Shown: positions 43,256 to 51,852 of the stretch, piece after piece | Position numbering within the stretch: the stretch's first letter is position 1 | Layout of the letters: each line of letters starts with the position of its first letter | Source: Acetobacteraceae bacterium | GTDB taxonomy: Bacteria; Pseudomonadota; Alphaproteobacteria; Acetobacterales; Acetobacteraceae | DNA: 51,852 bases | NCBI GenBank assembly: GCA_025354865.1 | Contig: JANXMB010000019.1 | Coordinates: forward strand, 1 to 51,852 | Direction of reading: 5' to 3' | Notes under the pieces: model-generated | Seen by the model: only the letters and a program-made list of their open reading frames with translations | Databases searched by the model: none | What the model was told of the DNA's origin: nothing | Translations under genes and position numbers: made by a program

Positions 43256-43801
43256 TTATTGCACGTCGGATGCGACTCGCATCGTCACGATTCGGTCGGG
43301 GTTGGTCATCGAGCGGCCTTCGCCGCGTTTGATCGCGTCCACCAATTCCATGCCCTTCACCACCTGCCCCCAGACCGTGTACTGGCCGTCCAGGCCGGCA
43401 TTCGGCGCGAACATGATGAAGAACTGGCTGTTGGCACTGTTCGGATCGGATGTGCGCGCAGCCCCCACGGTGCCCCGCAGGAAGTGCCGCTTGAGGGTGA
43501 ATTCCGCCGGCAGATCGGGCAGATCGCTGCCCTTGCTGCCGGTGCCCGTGGGGTCGCCGCCCTGCGCCATAAACCCGTCGATCACGCGATGGAAGGCGAT
43601 CCCGTCGTAGAATTTCTTGCGGCAGAGGGTTTTCACCCGCTCCACATGTTTGGGCGCGAGGTCGGGGAACAACTGAATGACCACCCGGCCGGATTTCAGT
43701 TCGAGGTAGACGGTATTGTCCAGGTCGGTCGCGGCTTGCGCGAAGGCAGCAACGGGCAAAGCGGCGGCGGCGAAGCCGAGCGCAAAGGTGCGGCGATTCA
43801 T
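43256..43801 (-). CDS. Periplasmic cyclophilin-type peptidyl-prolyl isomerase
   Basis: 181 residues. The signal peptide (about 1-22, MNRRTFALGFAAAALPVAAFAQ) has twin arginines but no full Tat consensus, so Sec export is likely. The catalytic domain matches its neighbour over the whole length: FHRVIDGFMAQGGDPTGTGS, NSANSQFFIMFAP and GQYTVWGQVV. It helps fold exported proteins. The gene starts 18 bases after coaD. The pair arose by duplication, with one copy gaining or losing the signal. Confidence 0.95.
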   Translation of the reverse strand: MNRRTFALGFAAAALPVAAFAQAATDLDNTVYLELKSGRVVIQLFPDLAPKHVERVKTLCRKKFYDGIAFHRVIDGFMAQGGDPTGTGSKGSDLPDLPAEFTLKRHFLRGTVGAARTSDPNSANSQFFIMFAPNAGLDGQYTVWGQVVKGMELVDAIKRGEGRSMTNPDRIVTMRVASDVQ

Positions 43802-43818
43802 CGGGATCTCCTGCGAGG

Positions 43819-44340
43819 TTACTTGCGGACGCGCTGCATGACCGCTTCGTAGGTGCGGTGCGGCACGAAGGTCGCGATATCGCCGCCGAGGATCGCGACT
43901 TCCTTGACCAAGCGGGATGCGATGAACTGGTGGGTTTCGCTGGCCATCAGGAACACCGTCTCGATATCCGGGGCCATGCGGTAGTTCATGCCGGCCATCT
44001 GGAATTCGTAGTCGAAATCGGACACCGCACGCAGGCCGCGCACGATCGAACTGGCGCCGACTTGACGGGCGAACTGGATCAGCAATCCCTCGAACGGGAC
44101 GACTTCGATGGTCATGCGGTTCTTGTCGGCGATCGCCTCGATTTCGGCTTTCACCATCGCGACCCGTTCTTCGAGGCTGAACATCGGCCCCTTGCCGGTA
44201 TTGATCGCCACCCCCACCACCAGCTTGTCCAGCAGGCGCGCGGCGCGGGCGATGACATCCAAATGCCCGTTGGTAACGGGGTCGAACGTGCCGGGATACA
44301 GGCCGATGCGGCGCGGCATGCCTAATTTATTTTCCGTCAT
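43819..44340 (-). CDS. coaD: Phosphopantetheine adenylyltransferase
   Basis: 173 residues from ATG 44340; ATG 44319 gives 166 residues and the more usual start PRRIGLYPG. The upstream ATG is preceded by GGAAGGAAG and overlaps the gyrA stop by 14 bases, which would allow coupling. Motifs are [14 protein letters not shown] (nucleotidyltransferase TxGH), [17 protein letters not shown] and [15 protein letters not shown]. The enzyme forms dephospho-CoA from phosphopantetheine and ATP. It follows gyrA, as in many alphaproteobacteria. Confidence 0.95.
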   Translation of the reverse strand: MTENKLGMPRRIGLYPGTFDPVTNGHLDVIARAARLLDKLVVGVAINTGKGPMFSLEERVAMVKAEIEAIADKNRMTIEVVPFEGLLIQFARQVGASSIVRGLRAVSDFDYEFQMAGMNYRMAPDIETVFLMASETHQFIASRLVKEVAILGGDIATFVPHRTYEAVMQRVRK

Positions 44341-47098
44341 CGCTTCCTTCCTCGGTCGCTCCGTCTTGGGCGCCGGTCTCATCCGTTTCGTCGTCCAGGA
44401 TGGGGAACACGCTGGTGACGTGTTCGCCCGAATCGACCCGGAACAGGGTCACGCCCATGCCTTGCCGGCCGGTAATGCGCACCTGATCGCCCGGCACCCG
44501 GATCAGCCGCCCGGCATCGGTCACCAACATCACATCGTCGCCGGATCGGACCGGGAAGGTCGCAACCACTGCTTTGCCATTACGCGGCGCGAGGGTGATA
44601 TTGGCAATCCCCTGCCCGCCCCGGCCGGTCATCCGATACTCGTAGGCCGAGGTCCGCTTGCCGAAGCCGCTATCGGTTACCGTCAGCAGAATTTCCTCCG
44701 CCAGCTCCATCGCTGCGACCCGTTCGGCCGCCAGCGCGACATCGGCCACGGCTTCCTCATCGGCGGCGGTTTCGGCTTCCTCGTCGTTGCCGGCGCGGCG
44801 TTTGGCGTTGGCGATCTTGATGTAGGCGGCGCGTTCTTCCATCGACGCTTTGAAATGGGTCAGGACCGACAAGCTCATGACTTCGTCGTTTTGCAGCAGC
44901 TTGATGCCGCGCACGCCGGAACTGTCGCGCCCGGCAAATACCCGCACGGTTTCGTCGGTCAGTTGGAAGCGGATGCAGCGGCCCTTGCGGGTGGCCAGCA
45001 GCGCGTCGTCGCCTTCCCGGCAGGTGGCGACGCCGATCAGCTTATCGCCCTCGTCCAGCTTCATCGCGATCAGGCCGGCGGCGCGGACATTGCGGAAGTC
45101 GGACAGCCGGTTGCGCCGCACGTTGCCCGACATGGTGGCGAACACCAGATGCAGGCTTTCCCACAGGGTTTCGTCCTGCGGCAGCGGCAGCACGGTGGTG
45201 ATTTCGTCCGTTCCCAGTTCCGGCAGCATATTCACCAGCGCTCGGCCCTTCGCCGTCGGCCCGGCTTCCGGCAATTTCCAGACCCGCACCCGGAACGCTT
45301 TGCCACCGGAGGAGAAGAACAACACCCATTGATGGGTATGTCCGTTGAAGCTGCGGGTCACGATGTCGTCGCCGCGGGTGGAGGCCCCCGACCGCCCGCG
45401 CCCGCCGCGATTCTGCGAGCGATAGGTTTCCAGCGAGGTGCGCTTGATGAAGCCGTCGCGGGTGATGGTCACTACCATCTGGCCCGGCTCGATCAGGCTC
45501 TCGTCGTCCTGGTCGGCATCGGCGTCGGCGATTTCGGTGCGCCGGGGGGACGCGATCAGGCTGCGCGCCTGGGTCAGTTCCTCCCGCATGACTTCCATGC
45601 GGCGAATATGCGACCCCAGAATCTCCAGCAATTCGGCGATGCGGGTGGCGACTTCCGTCATCTCGGCCTGGATTTTTTCGCGTTCCAGCCCGGTCAACCG
45701 CGCGAGGCGCAGTTCCAGAATGCCGCGCGCCTGTTCGTCGGTCAGGCGCACCGTGCCATCGGCGGCGATGATGTTGCCGGGTTCGTCGATCAGCGCCAGC
45801 AGGGCGCCGATATCCTCGGCCGGCCAGTCCCGATCCATCAACGCCACCCGCGCCGACGCAGCGTCCGGCGCCGCGCGGATAATGCGGATGACGTCGTCGA
45901 TATTGGCCACGGCGATGGCGAGGCCGACAAGATTATGCGCCCGATCCCGCGCCTTCCCGAGGTCGAATCGCGCTCGGCGGACGATCACGTCTTCCCGGAA
46001 GCGAATGAAGCATTCCAGGGCGTCTTTCACCCCCATCTGGCGCGGTTGGCCATTGTCCAGCGCCAGCACGTTGATGCCGAAGCTGGTCTGCAATTGGGTG
46101 AAGCGGAATAGCTGATTGAGCACCACCTCGGGCGTGGCATCGCGGCGGATTTCGATGACGATCCGCATGCCGGACCGATCCGACTCGTCGCGCATTTCGC
46201 CGATACCCTCGACCTGCTTGGCGCGCACCAGCTCGGCGATCCGTTCCAGCAGGGTTTTCTTGTTCACCTGGTACGGAATTTCCGTCACCACGATGGCCAT
46301 ACGGTCTTTGCGCAATTCCTCGAATTCGGTTTTTGCGCGAACGACGATGGAATCGCGGCCGGTTTCGAACGCGCCTTTGCAGCCGGAGCGGCCGATGATG
46401 ATGCCGCCGGTGGGGAAATCCGGGCCGGGCACGATCTTCATCAGATCTTCCAGGCTCACGTCGGGGTTTTCCATGATCGCCAGGGTGGCGTCGATGATTT
46501 CCCCGGGGTTGTGCGGCGGGATATTCGTCGCCATGCCCACAGCGATGCCATTGGCGCCGTTGATCAGCAAATTGGGGAATTTCGCCGGCAGGACTTTGGG
46601 TTCGTGTTCCGATTCGTCGTAGTTCGGCTGGAAATCGACGGTTTCCTTGTCGATGTCTTCCAGCAGCAGTTCGGCCGCCCTGGCCAGCCGGACCTCGGTA
46701 TAGCGCATCGCGGCGGGGTTATCGCCGTCCACCGAACCGAAATTGCCCTGACCGTCGATCAGCGGCACGCGCAGGCTGAACGGCTGCGCCATGCGCACCA
46801 TCGCGTCGTAAATCGCGGAGTCGCCGTGCGGATGATATTTACCCATGACATCGCCGACCACGCGGGCCGACTTACGATAGGCCTTGTCGGCGGTGTACCC
46901 GGCCTCGTGCATGCCGAACAGAATCCGCCGATGCACCGGCTTCAACCCATCCCGAGCATCGGGCAGCGCTCGGGATACGATCACGCTCATGGCGTAGTCG
47001 AGGTAGGAGCGGCGCATCTCGTCTTCCAGCATCACCGGCGTGGAGATGCCGTAGGGGCTGGGAGGCTGGCCGTTGGGATCGTCGGTGGTATCGCTCAA
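44327..47098 (-). CDS. gyrA: DNA gyrase subunit A
   Basis: 923 residues. The breakage-reunion domain has [17 protein letters not shown] (31-47), quinolone region [12 protein letters not shown] (Ser94, Asp98: the residues found in sensitive strains) and catalytic Tyr133 in AMRYTEVRL. The GyrA box is [10 protein letters not shown], and the C-terminal beta-pinwheel has repeated [12 protein letters not shown] blades. It supercoils DNA with GyrB. The start is TTG at 47098; upstream sequence has no better start, and the first ATG (residue 23) would remove conserved residues. The ribosome site is weak. An insertion rich in Glu and Ala (about 770-785) lies between blades. Confidence 0.97.
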   Translation of the reverse strand: MSDTTDDPNGQPPSPYGISTPVMLEDEMRRSYLDYAMSVIVSRALPDARDGLKPVHRRILFGMHEAGYTADKAYRKSARVVGDVMGKYHPHGDSAIYDAMVRMAQPFSLRVPLIDGQGNFGSVDGDNPAAMRYTEVRLARAAELLLEDIDKETVDFQPNYDESEHEPKVLPAKFPNLLINGANGIAVGMATNIPPHNPGEIIDATLAIMENPDVSLEDLMKIVPGPDFPTGGIIIGRSGCKGAFETGRDSIVVRAKTEFEELRKDRMAIVVTEIPYQVNKKTLLERIAELVRAKQVEGIGEMRDESDRSGMRIVIEIRRDATPEVVLNQLFRFTQLQTSFGINVLALDNGQPRQMGVKDALECFIRFREDVIVRRARFDLGKARDRAHNLVGLAIAVANIDDVIRIIRAAPDAASARVALMDRDWPAEDIGALLALIDEPGNIIAADGTVRLTDEQARGILELRLARLTGLEREKIQAEMTEVATRIAELLEILGSHIRRMEVMREELTQARSLIASPRRTEIADADADQDDESLIEPGQMVVTITRDGFIKRTSLETYRSQNRGGRGRSGASTRGDDIVTRSFNGHTHQWVLFFSSGGKAFRVRVWKLPEAGPTAKGRALVNMLPELGTDEITTVLPLPQDETLWESLHLVFATMSGNVRRNRLSDFRNVRAAGLIAMKLDEGDKLIGVATCREGDDALLATRKGRCIRFQLTDETVRVFAGRDSSGVRGIKLLQNDEVMSLSVLTHFKASMEERAAYIKIANAKRRAGNDEEAETAADEEAVADVALAAERVAAMELAEEILLTVTDSGFGKRTSAYEYRMTGRGGQGIANITLAPRNGKAVVATFPVRSGDDVMLVTDAGRLIRVPGDQVRITGRQGMGVTLFRVDSGEHVTSVFPILDDETDETGAQDGATEEGSDDGK

Positions 47099-47280
47099 GT
47101 TGGGTGCTCGTGGGGTGGTTCAGGGCCGGCTTGATAGGCTGATTCGACGGGGTTGGCGAGTGCCGATCCGACAGCGGTGCCGAGCCGCGCCCGCCGCTGG
47201 TGCATGCGCGGTAAACCGCCTGGATGTCGGCGTTGTTCGACGGTCTTGACGCCCCCCATCGCGGCGGCGTTTCTTGCCCG

Positions 47281-47451
47281 ATGGACCCCGCCCCTCCGCC
47301 AGTGAACCCGGCACCGCAGCCCCCCGACCCCAAGACCGCGCGCGACATCCGCCGTGAACGGGAGGCCGCTGCGCTGCGCGCCAACCTCCGCAAGCGCAAA
47401 GACCAGGCCCGCGCCCGCGACGCCGACGACGCCCCGCCGCCGGACCGCTGA
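47281..47451 (+). CDS. Small basic Pro-rich protein
   Basis: 56 residues: Pro-rich start (MDPAPPPVNPAPQPPDP) followed by a highly charged helix (AREIR-like pattern: TARDIRREREAAALRANLRKRK). I recall similar short proteins in other alphaproteobacteria, but no function. It is divergent from gyrA by 182 bp and convergent with phnM (19 bp between stops). It has no clear ribosome site, and an in-frame ATG exists at 47224. Real gene likely but not certain. Confidence 0.5.
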   Translation: MDPAPPPVNPAPQPPDPKTARDIRREREAAALRANLRKRKDQARARDADDAPPPDR

Positions 47452-47470
47452 CCGCCTACCCCAACCGGCC

Positions 47471-48616
47471 TTACCCCAGCCGCGCCGCGCCCTCGGCCGC
47501 GATATGGGCGATCCGGCCGCCGGCCACCGTCAGCACCGCGCGCGAGGTGCGGGGATCCAGCACCACGATATCCGCCCGCTTGCCCACCTCGATCGAACCA
47601 CGATCGGTCAGGCCGGTGGCGGCGGCGGGATTGGCGGATATCAGCGCCCAGGCGCAAGCGAGGTCCAACACACCCCGGCCGGCCAGAATCGTCGCCGCTC
47701 GCGCCATCGCGGGGTAGAAATAATCCGACGACAGCACGTTGCAGACCCCGATCTCCGCCATCGTCGCGGCCGACGCCCAGCCCAGATGCGACCGCCCCCG
47801 CACCACATTGGGGCTGCCCATCACCACGGTGTCGCCGGCTTCCCGAGCGGCGTGGCCGACGGCCTCGGCGATGGGGAATTCGCAGATGCGGGCGCCGCGC
47901 TCGCGGAAATAATCGCGCCGTTCCAGCGAATAATCGTCGTGGCTCGCCATCGGCAGCCCGGCCGCGCGCGCCGCCGCGCCGATCCGTTCCAGCCCCGCCG
48001 GCACAAGGGCCTCGGTCGCGGCAATCGCCTCGGCCATGGATTTGAACGCATCCATCTTCATGCCGGCGCGATCACTGTATTTCGCCCCGGCGACGGGATC
48101 GGCCAGTTTTTGCAGAATCGCCGGGGTGTGATCGTTGAACGCCAGCAGATGCACCCGCCCGGCGGCGATGTCGGCGATGGCGGTGTCGAGCGCGGGAAGG
48201 TTGAACGCCTCCCACCGGAGATGGACGCGCATATCGGCGGTCCAAGTCCCCGCCTCCAGCGCGTTCAGCAGGCGCGACCACGCATCGAGGCTGCGCAACC
48301 CCGGTTCCCACGACAAGGTAACGCCGTGGAAGGCGGTGGTGATGCCGTTGGCCAGCAACTGCGACTCGGTATCGCGCAACGCCAGATCGGTGGGAAAATC
48401 GATGCCGGGGCGGGGTTGCATCTGCCGCTCGAACGCATCGCCGTGGATATCGACGATGCCGGGCAGCACCCAGAGGTCGGAGGCATCGAAGCTGGCATCG
48501 GCCTGCACCCCGCTGCCGATCGCGCGGATCGCACCGTCGGCCAGCAGCACATCGGCGTCCGGCGCAAGGCCGGTGGGCAGCAGCATCGCGCCGCCAGTCA
48601 GTCGGAGGGATCGCAT
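47471..48616 (-). CDS. phnM: Alpha-D-ribose 1-methylphosphonate 5-triphosphate diphosphatase PhnM
   Basis: 381 residues of the amidohydrolase fold. LPGIVDIHGDAFERQMQPRPG (51-71) holds the first metal ligands in the PhnM-specific form; LSWEPG (101-106), MASHDD (223-228), VVMGSPNVVRGRSHLGW (264-280) and LSSDYFYPAM (295-304) follow. It releases pyrophosphate from the ribose 5-triphosphate intermediate of the carbon-phosphorus lyase pathway. It is 11 bases downstream of phnF, and together they diverge from phnGHIJ. ATG 48616 gives the normal start. Confidence 0.95.
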   Translation of the reverse strand: MRSLRLTGGAMLLPTGLAPDADVLLADGAIRAIGSGVQADASFDASDLWVLPGIVDIHGDAFERQMQPRPGIDFPTDLALRDTESQLLANGITTAFHGVTLSWEPGLRSLDAWSRLLNALEAGTWTADMRVHLRWEAFNLPALDTAIADIAAGRVHLLAFNDHTPAILQKLADPVAGAKYSDRAGMKMDAFKSMAEAIAATEALVPAGLERIGAAARAAGLPMASHDDYSLERRDYFRERGARICEFPIAEAVGHAAREAGDTVVMGSPNVVRGRSHLGWASAATMAEIGVCNVLSSDYFYPAMARAATILAGRGVLDLACAWALISANPAAATGLTDRGSIEVGKRADIVVLDPRTSRAVLTVAGGRIAHIAAEGAARLG

Positions 48617-48627
48617 CGCGGGTTCTT

Positions 48628-49401
48628 TCAGGGTTCGAAGACGATTTGGACACGTGGGGTCGGGTAGCAGCCGATCGCGAATTCGACGACCGCGCCGGCG
48701 CTGTCCACGTTGATGTTTTCGCAGATCAGCACGGGCCGGTTGCGCGGCATGCGCAAGTGTTCGGCCTCGGCCGGGGTGGGTAGGCGGGCGGTGACGCGGG
48801 TGACCTGACGCAGGTAATCGGTCACCCCGATCGCACGCAGGGCATCGGTGATCCCTGTATGCGCGTGCAGCGCGTCCAGCATCCCGCGATGGCGGAAATG
48901 ATGCCGTGCGAGGCTGACCGGTCGGCCATCGGCAAACCCGAGGCGCTCGAACAGCACGACTTTGACCCCTTTGCGCACGCCCAGCCCGATGGCGACCTGC
49001 GCGTCGGCGGCGATTTCGCGGAGTTGCAGCACCTCCCCCGAGGGTTCCTTGTTGTGCCGCCGGATCCATTCCGAGAATCGGGTGCGCTGCTCGACGGTGT
49101 AATCGAGCACGTCTTCGGCCACGAAGGTGCCGCGCCCCTGTTCGACCCGCACCAACCCCTCGCGGGACAGTTCTTCCAGCGCGCGCCGGACGGTGTGGCG
49201 GTTGACGGCGAAGCGGGCGGACAATTCGGCCTCGGTCGGCAGGCGTCCGCCGGGGCTGTGGATGCCGGTGGCGATATCGCGTTGCAGGGTTGCGGCGATT
49301 TGTTTCCAGAGCGCGACCCCTTCTTGGCGTTCCAGGGCCTGCCGTACGGACGATGGAGGCACGATGTTCACAGAGGCTTCATCCTTTTCGGCACCATCCA
49401 T
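48628..49401 (-). CDS. phnF: GntR/HutC-family phosphonate regulator PhnF
   Basis: 257 residues. Winged helix at about 30-98 (LWKQIAATLQRDIATG, LPTEAELSARFAVNRHTVRRAL, EQGRGTFVAE) and a UTRA effector domain at about 105-255. ATG 49401 has no clear ribosome site; GTG at 49371 (247 residues) has AAGGA upstream and may be the true start. The in-frame ATG at 49434 lies in the dispersed element and is rejected. Beside phnM and phnG it should repress the C-P lyase genes until phosphonate or phosphate limitation is sensed. Candidate operators are at 49529-49544. Confidence 0.9.
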   Translation of the reverse strand: MDGAEKDEASVNIVPPSSVRQALERQEGVALWKQIAATLQRDIATGIHSPGGRLPTEAELSARFAVNRHTVRRALEELSREGLVRVEQGRGTFVAEDVLDYTVEQRTRFSEWIRRHNKEPSGEVLQLREIAADAQVAIGLGVRKGVKVVLFERLGFADGRPVSLARHHFRHRGMLDALHAHTGITDALRAIGVTDYLRQVTRVTARLPTPAEAEHLRMPRNRPVLICENINVDSAGAVVEFAIGCYPTPRVQIVFEP

Positions 49402-49402
49402 C

Positions 49403-49490
49403 GTTAAGACGCGCGATGCGTTCGCGCTAAACATACTGTTTGCTCGCGCGATTCAGACCTTCGGCGATGCCGCCTTCGGTCATCGCGCTC
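49403..49490 (-). repeat. Dispersed intergenic element, copy 4 (inverted, shortened)
   Basis: About 88 bp. It matches the reverse of copies 1 and 3 but lacks about 20-27 bases of the loop region. Shared blocks are GCGATGCGTTCGC, CGCGCGATTCAGACCT and TTCGGTCATCGCGCT. On the minus strand an ATG at 49483 opens an 18-codon frame, MTEGGIAEGLNRASKQYV, ending at 49427. It lies directly upstream of phnF. Confidence 0.8.
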
Positions 49491-49500
49491 AAATGGAAGG

Positions 49501-49544
49501 TTGACGTTAACCCGGCCCAAGGCTACTTGTCCAGACGTCTAGAC
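49501..49544 (+). promoter_or_regulatory. phnG promoter with tandem PhnF-type operators
   Basis: A sigma70-like pair TTGACG (49501-49506) and TACTTG (49524-49529), 17 bases apart, is followed by GTCCAGAC (49529-49536) and GTCTAGAC (49537-49544), abutting. The second is a perfect palindrome of the GTNTANAC form known for HutC-type GntR regulators; the first has one change. A third partial copy GTCCAGA lies at 49554. Binding here would block the promoter. Confidence 0.65.
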
Positions 49545-49560
49545 ATATTTTGGGTCCAGA

Positions 49561-50028
49561 ATGACGGATAAATCACCCACCGACGCACCGAACGCCGCCC
49601 GCAAACGCTGGATGGCGGTGCTGGCCCGAGCCGGGGCGAACGCCATCGCCGCGCGGCTGGAGGGAATCGGCGAAATCCCGGCCTTCGTCCGCCTGCGCGG
49701 TCCGGAAATCGGGCTGGCCATGGCACGCGGACGGACCGGCGGCGGCGGCGCCCCGTTCAATCTTGGCGAAGTCGCGGTCACCCGCTGCACCGTGCGCGCC
49801 GAGGGCGGCCCGATCGGCCATGCCTATGTCACCGGCCGCGACGCCCGCCACGCCGAACTCGCCGCCCAGGTCGATGCGCTGATGCAGGATGCATCCCGAG
49901 CAGCGGAGCTGGAACGATCGGTGATCGCGCCGCTGGAGGCTGCCGAAACCGTGCGGCGGGCGACGATCGCGGCGAAAGCCGAGGCAACGAAAGTGCGATT
50001 CTTCGCCATGCGGAACATGCGGACATGA
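49561..50028 (+). CDS. phnG: Carbon-phosphorus lyase complex subunit PhnG
   Basis: 155 residues. ARKRWMAVLARAGANAIAARL at the start and FNLGEVAVTRCTVRAEGGPIGHAYVTGRD in the middle are typical of PhnG. The GHAYVTGRD block is the best conserved. PhnG belongs to the PhnGHIJ core that joins phosphonate to ATP and cleaves the C-P bond. No clear ribosome site precedes the ATG. The stop overlaps the phnH start (ATGA). Confidence 0.95.
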   Translation: MTDKSPTDAPNAARKRWMAVLARAGANAIAARLEGIGEIPAFVRLRGPEIGLAMARGRTGGGGAPFNLGEVAVTRCTVRAEGGPIGHAYVTGRDARHAELAAQVDALMQDASRAAELERSVIAPLEAAETVRRATIAAKAEATKVRFFAMRNMRT

Positions 50029-50600
50029 ACGATACCCTCACTGCCGGCTTCGACGATCCCGTTGCCGGTGCGCAACGCTGCTTTCGCGCCGTGCTCGATG
50101 CCATGGCACGCCCCGGCCGCATCGAAACCATCGGCGGCGTCGCGCCCCCCGAACCACTCGGCATCGCGGCTGGGGCCGTGCTGCTGACGCTGACCGATCA
50201 CGAAACCCCGCTCTGGCTCGATCCCGCTGCCGCCGCCGCGCGGCAATGGCTCGCCTTCCATAGCGGCGCCCCCACCGCCGCCGACCCCGCCACCGCCACC
50301 TTCGCCCTCGCGCTCGGCTTGCCCGATCTGACCCGCTTTGCCGCCGGCACGCATGAGGGACCGGAGACATCGGCCACCGTCGTGGTGCAACTCCCGTCGT
50401 TGACCGGGGGCACCGCGCTGCGCCTGCGCGGGCCGGGCATCGAAACCACCGCACTGCTGGCGCCCGCCGGGCTGCCGGCCGATTTCCCCGCCATCTGGCA
50501 GCGCAATCGCGGCCTGTTTCCCGCCGGCATCGACCTGATCCTATGCGCCGGCGCCGATCTCGCCGCACTGCCCCGCACCGTTGGGATCGAGGAGGCCTGA
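50025..50600 (+). CDS. phnH: Carbon-phosphorus lyase subunit PhnH
   Basis: 191 residues. The start GFDDPVAGAQRCFRAVLDAMARPGRI is diagnostic for PhnH; VLLTLTDHETPLWLD and RLRGPGIE follow. PhnH is a PLP-transferase-like fold protein without cofactor and acts as a structural member of the complex with PhnG, PhnI and PhnJ. Start overlaps phnG by four bases. phnI begins three bases after its stop. Confidence 0.95.
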   Translation: MNDTLTAGFDDPVAGAQRCFRAVLDAMARPGRIETIGGVAPPEPLGIAAGAVLLTLTDHETPLWLDPAAAAARQWLAFHSGAPTAADPATATFALALGLPDLTRFAAGTHEGPETSATVVVQLPSLTGGTALRLRGPGIETTALLAPAGLPADFPAIWQRNRGLFPAGIDLILCAGADLAALPRTVGIEEA

Positions 50601-50603
50601 ACC

Positions 50604-51686
50604 ATGTACGTCACTGTCAAAGGCGGCGAAAAGGCGATCGACGCAGCACATGCCTGGATGGCGGAAGAACGCCGTGGCGATCCCGCCGTGCCCGAAATCG
50701 GGGTCGCGCAGATCGCCGAACAATTGGGCCGCGCGGTGGATCGGGTCATGGGGGAGGGTTCGTTGTACGACCGCGACCTCGCGGCCCTGGCGCTCAAGCA
50801 ATCGCAGGGCGATGCGATCGAGGCCGCCTTTCTGCTGCGCGCCTATCGCACCACCCTGCCCCGCTTCGCCCATACCACCCCGATCGATACGGCTTCGATG
50901 CGCGCGGAACGGCGGGTGTCGGCGATTTTCAAGGACCTGCCGGGCGGGCAAATCCTCGGCCCGACATACGATTATACCCACCGGCTGCTCGATTTCGCGC
51001 TGGCGGCGGGCGGGCCGGTGCCCGCTGCGCCGATGGCCGAACCCGACACCGCCCCGCTGCCACGGGTGCCGGATATCCTCGGGCACGAAGGCTTGTTGGA
51101 AGCCGACGCCGACGCCGATGCTACCCTCGACGCCGTCCCCGGCGATCTGACGCGGGAGCCGTTGATGTTCCCCGCCGGCCGCGACATCCGCCTCCAAGCC
51201 CTCGCCCGAGGCGACGAAGGCTTCCTCCTCGCGCTCGGCTATTCCACCCAGCGCGGCTACGGCGGATCGCACCCCTTTGCCGGGGAAATCCGCATGGGGG
51301 AGGTTTCGTTGGAAATCGAGCCGGCGGAACTCGGCTTCGCGATCGACATCGGCGACATCGTGGTCACCGAATGCCAGATGGTGAACCAGTTCAAAGGCAG
51401 CAAAACCGTGCCCGCCCAGTTCACCCGGGGTTACGGTCTGGTGTTCGGCCATGCCGAACGCAAGGCGATGGCCATGGCGCTGGTGGATCGGGCCATGCGC
51501 GCCGAGGAACTGGGGGAGGAATGCACCGCCCCCGCACAGAATGTCGAGTTCGTGCTGTACCACTCGGACAACATCGAAGCGACCGGCTTCGTCGAGCATC
51601 TGAAATTGCCGCACTACGTCGATTTCCAGAGCGAATTGCAGAACGTCCGGCGCATGCGATCCGAATTGCGGGAGGCCGCCGAATGA
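50604..51686 (+). CDS. phnI: Carbon-phosphorus lyase complex subunit PhnI
   Basis: 360 residues. MYVTVKGGEKAIDAAHAWM at the start and LGPTYDYTHRLLDFAL in the middle are clear PhnI marks, and TRGYGLVFGHAERKAMAMALVDRA is a late block. PhnI is the nucleosidase-like part that displaces adenine from ATP with phosphonate to give ribose 1-phosphonate 5-triphosphate. Length is as usual for the family. Its stop overlaps the phnJ start (ATGA). Confidence 0.96.
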   Translation: MYVTVKGGEKAIDAAHAWMAEERRGDPAVPEIGVAQIAEQLGRAVDRVMGEGSLYDRDLAALALKQSQGDAIEAAFLLRAYRTTLPRFAHTTPIDTASMRAERRVSAIFKDLPGGQILGPTYDYTHRLLDFALAAGGPVPAAPMAEPDTAPLPRVPDILGHEGLLEADADADATLDAVPGDLTREPLMFPAGRDIRLQALARGDEGFLLALGYSTQRGYGGSHPFAGEIRMGEVSLEIEPAELGFAIDIGDIVVTECQMVNQFKGSKTVPAQFTRGYGLVFGHAERKAMAMALVDRAMRAEELGEECTAPAQNVEFVLYHSDNIEATGFVEHLKLPHYVDFQSELQNVRRMRSELREAAE

Positions 51687-51852
51687 CCGAGGGTTACAAT
51701 TTCGCCTATCTCGACGAGCAGACGAAGCGGATGATCCGCCGCGCGCTGCTGAAAGCGGTGGCGATCCCCGGGCATCAGGTGCCGTTCGGATCCCGCGAGA
51801 TGCCGCTGCCCTACGGTTGGGGGACCGGCGGCATTCAGGTCACCGCATCCAT
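51683..51852 (+). CDS. phnJ: PhnJ, C-P lyase (3' end outside window)
   Basis: The first 56 codons are present. GYNFAYLDEQTKRMIRRALL, then VAIPGHQVPFGSREMPLPYG and WGTGGIQVTAS, match the start of PhnJ very closely. PhnJ is the radical SAM enzyme that breaks the C-P bond; the Cys cluster lies beyond the edge. ATG overlaps the phnI stop by four bases. phnK and phnL probably follow outside the window. Confidence 0.95.
   Translation, partial: MTEGYNFAYLDEQTKRMIRRALLKAVAIPGHQVPFGSREMPLPYGWGTGGIQVTAS

Noticed and set aside
44108-46111. 667-codon plus-strand open frame opposite gyrA
   Set aside because: Mirror of gyrA in GC-rich DNA; no domain.

Overview
The window looks like chromosomal DNA of a high-GC alphaproteobacterium, probably in or near the Acetobacteraceae (inference). 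The evidence is a short alphaproteobacterial-type prolyl-tRNA synthetase, the neighbourhood coaX / ribonuclease J / DUF1467 / proS / Lol permease, gyrA followed by coaD and cyclophilins, and secG followed by pyrG. GC is high nearly everywhere. It is visibly lower in the 11.3-15.6 kb operon. No prophage, insertion sequence or CRISPR array is visible.

Layout. 1-9.5 kb: class II aldolase (cut by the left edge), small lipoprotein, EamA transporter, OmpA-like lipid- or wall-associated protein, ABC substrate-binding protein, a ThDP enzyme, an amidase, uronate dehydrogenase, a GST and a VOC protein. 9.5-16.7 kb: amidohydrolase, surE, then a tight five-gene minus-strand operon (NtaA/DmoA-type flavin monooxygenase, double NIPSNAP, second LLM oxidoreductase, SDR, pRiA4b ORF-3-like protein), and a plus-strand SDR. 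16.7-22.1 kb: an orphan molybdenum hydroxylase large subunit with a MoaD/ThiS-like protein, then an overlapping pair of a polysaccharide flippase and a phytanoyl-CoA-dioxygenase-like protein. 22.3-32.7 kb: mainly housekeeping genes (secG, pyrG, Lol permease, proS, DUF1467, rnj, coaX), with NIPSNAP, SMP-30 and Cj0069-like genes between. 32.8-40.7 kb: a surface-glycan locus with one 1915-residue protein, a small repeat protein and divergent hldE. 40.8-47.5 kb: Baeyer-Villiger-type monooxygenase, tRNA-Lys, two cyclophilins, coaD, gyrA. 47.5 kb to the end: carbon-phosphorus lyase genes phnM and phnF divergent from phnG-H-I-J, with phnJ cut by the right edge.

Most notable item: a single 5.7 kb reading frame at 32801-38548 joins beta-sandwich modules, two GT2-like regions, a GT9 heptosyltransferase-like domain and a C-terminal CysQ-type phosphatase. 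Next to it hldE makes ADP-heptose, the usual GT9 donor. A second notable item is a dispersed element of about 100 bp, seen four times between genes. Three copies keep an open micro-frame starting MT(E/G)(G/D)GI and containing EGLNRA or GGLNRA. The phn operon carries two abutting GTCYAGAC palindromes over its likely promoter, matching the GTNTANAC operator form known for HutC-type GntR regulators such as PhnF.
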